Assembly: GCA_015520145.1 (NCBI GenBank)
Contig: WAQR01000263.1
Span: forward strand, 1 to 7,242
Direction: 5' to 3'
Origin: Candidatus Hydrothermarchaeota archaeon
Lineage (GTDB): Archaea; Hydrothermarchaeota; Hydrothermarchaeia; Hydrothermarchaeales; WAQR01
DNA length: 7,242 bases
Program-made: the position numbers and the translations under genes
Shown: piece after piece, positions 5,052-7,242 of the stretch
Layout of the letters: every line of letters starts with the position of its first letter
Position numbering within the stretch: position 1 is the stretch's first letter
Notes under the pieces: model-generated
The model's input: only the letters and a program-made list of their open reading frames with translations
Databases searched by the model: none
What the model was told of the DNA's origin: nothing

Positions 5052-5288
5052 TTAAAACACTCTAAGCACTCTTTTCAGACTCTCCAAGACTCTCCAGTCC
5101 AACATGCAGGATTGTGCCTTTTGTTCTGATTTTCTGTATTTCGCCACCATCTCTTTTTCCCAGGTTTCAATAGTTTCACAAAAGACTCTTGATGACGGAT
5201 TCTTTCCCAGACGCTCTATCCTTTTTTTAAGATCTTCATCGGTTTTTGGCAACTCACCAATGGGTGCCACCATCTTGACTTTGCTCAT
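5052..5288 (-). CDS. Small basic hypothetical protein (78 aa)
   Basis: This 78-residue protein is not recognised. It has an N-terminal segment MSKVKMVAPIGELPKTDEDL, then a largely helical, Lys/Arg-rich body (about 17-28 and 38-78) with two cysteines (Cys37, Cys61), and it lacks membrane segments. The start is firm: GAGGTGAAGGAG lies just before the ATG at 5288, and an in-frame TGA 12 bases upstream rules out longer versions. It is followed by the 56-residue gene after 12 bases. A pair of tiny, coupled genes, the first basic, recalls toxin-antitoxin or small regulatory cassettes, but there is no family match to support that. The 3' end of the gene contains an exact 10-bp tandem duplication at 5077-5096. 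Confidence 0.65.
   Translation of the reverse strand: MSKVKMVAPIGELPKTDEDLKKRIERLGKNPSSRVFCETIETWEKEMVAKYRKSEQKAQSCMLDWRVLESLKRVLRVF
5077..5096. repeat. 10-bp exact tandem duplication (AGACTCTCCA x2)
   Basis: AGACTCTCCA occupies 5077-5086 and 5087-5096 without mismatch. It lies inside the 3' end of the 78-residue gene, where it encodes part of the WRVLESL segment. Being 10 bases, a duplication here would have shifted the reading frame of the gene end. Confidence 0.85.
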
Positions 5289-5290
5289 GA

Positions 5291-5302
5291 CTCCTTCACC
5301 TC
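5291..5302 (-). promoter_or_regulatory. Strong ribosome binding site of the 78-residue gene
   Basis: On the minus strand GAGGTGAAGGAG ends two bases before the ATG. The GAGGTGA part is seven bases away and matches the archaeal anti-Shine-Dalgarno sequence very well. This is the main evidence that the small gene is real. Confidence 0.75.
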
Positions 5303-5353
5303 ATCTCCTGGTCATTTTTTTCCAGTCATCTCTACTCTTTTTATCATCAGGTA

Positions 5354-5386
5354 CATATTATATATCATGAAAGGTATTTAAATATA
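5354..5386 (-). promoter_or_regulatory. Candidate TATA elements for the two-small-gene unit
   Basis: Two AT-rich boxes lie on the minus strand upstream of the 78-residue gene: TATATTTAAATA (5375-5386) and ATATATAATATG (5354-5365). Either would place transcription start 40 to 65 bases before the ATG, leaving a leader that includes the ribosome binding site. The sequence does not show which one is used. Confidence 0.45.
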
Positions 5387-5415
5387 CTGCAATAAATCGT
5401 TAGATGAGCCGCTTA

Positions 5416-5447
5416 AGCTGGTTTTTAACTGAGCTGGTTTTTAAACT
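5416..5447 (-). repeat. 16-bp near-tandem duplication across the surface-protein stop codon
   Basis: AGCTGGTTTTTAA occurs exactly at 5416-5428 and 5432-5444, period 16. The copy at 5432-5447 overlaps the TAA stop of the large minus-strand gene, and the other lies just beyond it. On the coding strand each copy contains an A-run, so it is not a T-tract terminator for that gene. Confidence 0.85.
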
Positions 5448-7242
5448 AATATGATAAATTTGATTGCCATGACGGCCATCGGCACGGTGACAAGACACCA
5501 TATAAATCTGTTCCATCTAAATACGTGGTACCCGTCCATCGGTGGTACTGGAATCATACTGTAGACTCCAACTATGAGATTTATTAAAAGCCCCTGCTCT
5601 CCGAGAGTCCCTATCCACCCGCCGTATCCTGTCAGGGGATAGAATGCGAGGGCAAAGATAAAGTTGCATATCCCACCAGAGAGCGAAATGTGCCCATGCT
5701 GGGTTGGGGTTATCTCTTTTCCGCCTCTGATAAATGCCTTGCCTGGCGTTGCAAAGACGTTTCCGAATATGAATGATGTTGCAAATACCAGGAAGATACC
5801 AATCCCCCATATCCTGTATTCTGCCCATACCTTTAACCTGTTTGCGACTATGTCTCGTGCTTCTTCATGTCCAAATATGGCAGTGCTAGCTGCTATGGTC
5901 GTTAGTGGCAGGGTTTTTATAAATGAGGGGATGTCCCTGGACAGGGGAATTGCGAATACTATGCCCAGGGTGATTATTGAGAATACCATATGCTTCAGCT
6001 CGGTTGAGGAGAACGGATAGCCGAAGAAGTGGTATATTCGCCCTCCATTTTCCTCAGATACTTCATCGCGTTTCCTGCCTGAGATCACCCTGATAATCGG
6101 ATTGTTCATGAGTTTGTACCATAGCCTGGAGAGCGGTGTAAAGATACCTCTTTTGTGCAGGGCACCGAGAACCTCTTCCAGGAATTCTTCCATAAATCCT
6201 CTAAGTGCCATCAGGATATTTGATAGTATTGACGGGCCTGACTGGACTGTTGCAACTACCATTGCAGTACCTGTGCCGGCAACAACAGATGACGCAGGCG
6301 CGCCAAGTTTTGCGATTATGGGTGTGTTTTCAAGTTTTTCTTCTGCCTGTTCTTTATAGGTTTTGTTTTCACCTGATTCTACGGCATCGAAGTCAATTAC
6401 CACACCTTCACCGAGTGTTATGGTCTCTTCAGGCAGGTCTGTGATGGTTGTTGATGGGCTGGAGTCTGATGGCGGCTTCGGGGTCTGTGGAGGTTGTTCT
6501 GGTTGAGGGGGTAGTGTTGTCGAGGTAGTAGTAGGGACTGTGGAGGTCGTTGTTGCGAGAGTTGATGACGTGGTGGTCGTGGTCGTCGTGAGGGTCGTGG
6601 TAGTTGGGGTCTGACCGCCGCCACCGCCGCTAGGAGGTGTGGAATGTACTGTAATATTTTTTGATGCGTTGTTGTTTGTTTCGTTTAGTTCAGGGATGTC
6701 GTTATTTACATCAAGGACAACTGTGACTGTATGGGTTCCTATGGTGGTGGCCCAGCTGTAGGTTATCTTTTCTGTGCTGCCGTTACTTATGTTTACTGTA
6801 TCAGTTGACTTGACAGTATTGTCTATTATGAGCTGGATTTGGCCGGAGTTTGTGTCTATTTGGCCGATATTGTGTACTGTGGCGGTTATGGTTACGATAT
6901 TTCCTGAGGTCGGGGCGGAATTTGAGAAGGAGATGTCGCTGCTGCTGAGTGTGAGGTCAGGGAGGGAGACATTGAAGGTTACTGATTCGGTGTTATTGAT
7001 GTTTCCTGACGTGTCGTTTGCTATGATGGCTGCGGTGTACGTGCCAACGCTGTGGGTTTCGTTGAATTCGTATGACCAGGTGGTGTTCCCTGTGTTGTTC
7101 ATGGAATAGGTCCTGTTCCATGTACCGTTGGTGATGTTGACAAGGACGGTGGTGATACCGATGTTATCAGTTACGTCCGCCGTGATGGTTACCGTGGCGT
7201 TTACTTTGACAGGATTTGGCGAGGCTAAGACGTTTTCGACTA
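5441..7242 (-). CDS. Surface protein (Ig-like, CARDB, Thr/Pro stalk) fused to a degenerate M50 site-2-protease-like membrane domain (partial)
   Basis: The frame is open to the window edge; 599 C-terminal residues are seen and the start lies outside. Residues 1-93 are Ig-like, with many N-x-S/T sequons. Residues 94-198 are a CARDB domain (DLTLSSSDISF ... ELNETNNNASKNI). Residues 204-271 are a Gly, then Thr/Pro-rich stalk. A hydrophobic segment at about 314-333 is followed by an amphipathic region and then a multi-TM domain. That domain follows the archaeal M50 (site-2 protease) plan: GHEEARDIVANR where HExxH is expected (458-462), AEYRIWGIG, ATPGKAFIRGG, HISLSGGICNF, and IPVPPMDGYHVFRW with the metal-binding Asp569. 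The second zinc His is Arg462 (codon CGA at 5855-5857), so proteolysis is doubtful. A receptor, substrate-binding or processing-partner role in the membrane is inferred. The N-terminus, and thus the signal peptide, is not visible. Confidence 0.85.
   Translation of the reverse strand, partial: VENVLASPNPVKVNATVTITADVTDNIGITTVLVNITNGTWNRTYSMNNTGNTTWSYEFNETHSVGTYTAAIIANDTSGNINNTESVTFNVSLPDLTLSSSDISFSNSAPTSGNIVTITATVHNIGQIDTNSGQIQLIIDNTVKSTDTVNISNGSTEKITYSWATTIGTHTVTVVLDVNNDIPELNETNNNASKNITVHSTPPSGGGGGQTPTTTTLTTTTTTTSSTLATTTSTVPTTTSTTLPPQPEQPPQTPKPPSDSSPSTTITDLPEETITLGEGVVIDFDAVESGENKTYKEQAEEKLENTPIIAKLGAPASSVVAGTGTAMVVATVQSGPSILSNILMALRGFMEEFLEEVLGALHKRGIFTPLSRLWYKLMNNPIIRVISGRKRDEVSEENGGRIYHFFGYPFSSTELKHMVFSIITLGIVFAIPLSRDIPSFIKTLPLTTIAASTAIFGHEEARDIVANRLKVWAEYRIWGIGIFLVFATSFIFGNVFATPGKAFIRGGKEITPTQHGHISLSGGICNFIFALAFYPLTGYGGWIGTLGEQGLLINLIVGVYSMIPVPPMDGYHVFRWNRFIWCLVTVPMAVMAIKFIILV
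6512..6610 (-). repeat. Thr-rich low-complexity tract of the surface-protein stalk
   Basis: These bases encode a run that is mostly Thr with some Ser, Pro and Leu, followed toward the C-terminus by a Pro/Gln-rich part. The DNA is an imperfect GTGGTCGTG-type trinucleotide repeat. Such stalks are typically O-glycosylated spacers that hold outer domains away from the membrane. Confidence 0.8.

Noticed and set aside
5314..5368. An 18-codon reading frame upstream of the 78-residue gene as a possible leader peptide
   Set aside because: It begins inside the TATA-like region, probably upstream of the transcription start, and has no ribosome binding site.
6418..6624. Arg/Pro/Gln-rich 68-codon minus-strand frame
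   Set aside because: It is the alternate-frame reading of the Thr/Pro stalk repeat and is low complexity.
5664..7109. Plus-strand frames opposite the large surface protein
   Set aside because: They are antisense to conserved M50-like and CARDB coding sequence and show no initiation signals.

Overview
The window reads as archaeal chromosome. Supporting signs are BRE/TATA-type promoters placed about 26-28 bases before start codons with almost no leader, heavy use of ATA, AGA and AGG codons, TTG and GTG start candidates, a DUF354 protein, and surface proteins built from Ig-like, LamG-like and CARDB modules that are rich in N-x-S/T sequons and carry a Thr/Pro stalk. A euryarchaeal or related uncultured lineage fits. 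Nothing here fixes the genus, and no rRNA, tRNA, CRISPR array or insertion sequence was seen.

Left part (1-1470, plus strand): the tail of a probable secreted protein, then a broken LamG/Ig-like fragment in another frame, then a DUF354 gene (GT-B-like fold) that probably starts at a TTG with a good ribosome binding site. Middle left (1564-3693, minus strand): a compact three-gene operon transcribed from 3693 downward, encoding an RNase Z-like metallo-beta-lactamase-fold hydrolase with a strange Ala/Pro insert, a sugar-1-phosphate nucleotidyltransferase, and a DUF4416 protein. It converges on the DUF354 gene. Middle right (3694-4882): a divergent intergenic region with two TATA boxes, then a two-TM membrane protein with a possible OB-like outer domain, and a small protein made of three copies of one helical-hairpin repeat.

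Right part (4869-7242, minus strand): two very small genes in tandem (78 and 56 aa; the second overlaps the triple-repeat gene tail to tail by 14 bases), and the C-terminal 599 residues of a large surface protein. That protein runs Ig-like domain, CARDB domain, Thr/Pro stalk, then a multi-TM domain with the layout of an M50 site-2 protease. Its zinc motif reads HEEAR instead of HExxH, which suggests a pseudoprotease.

Taken together, the genes lean toward the cell envelope: sugar-nucleotide supply and a GT-B-like protein, surface adhesion or display proteins, and a membrane-embedded protease-like receptor. That link is inferred from gene content and not demonstrated. The most novel items are the surface-domain/degenerate-S2P fusion, the triple-repeat protein, the two-small-gene cassette, the Ala/Pro insert inside the hydrolase, and a recurring pattern of 10-16 bp tandem micro-duplications at gene ends.
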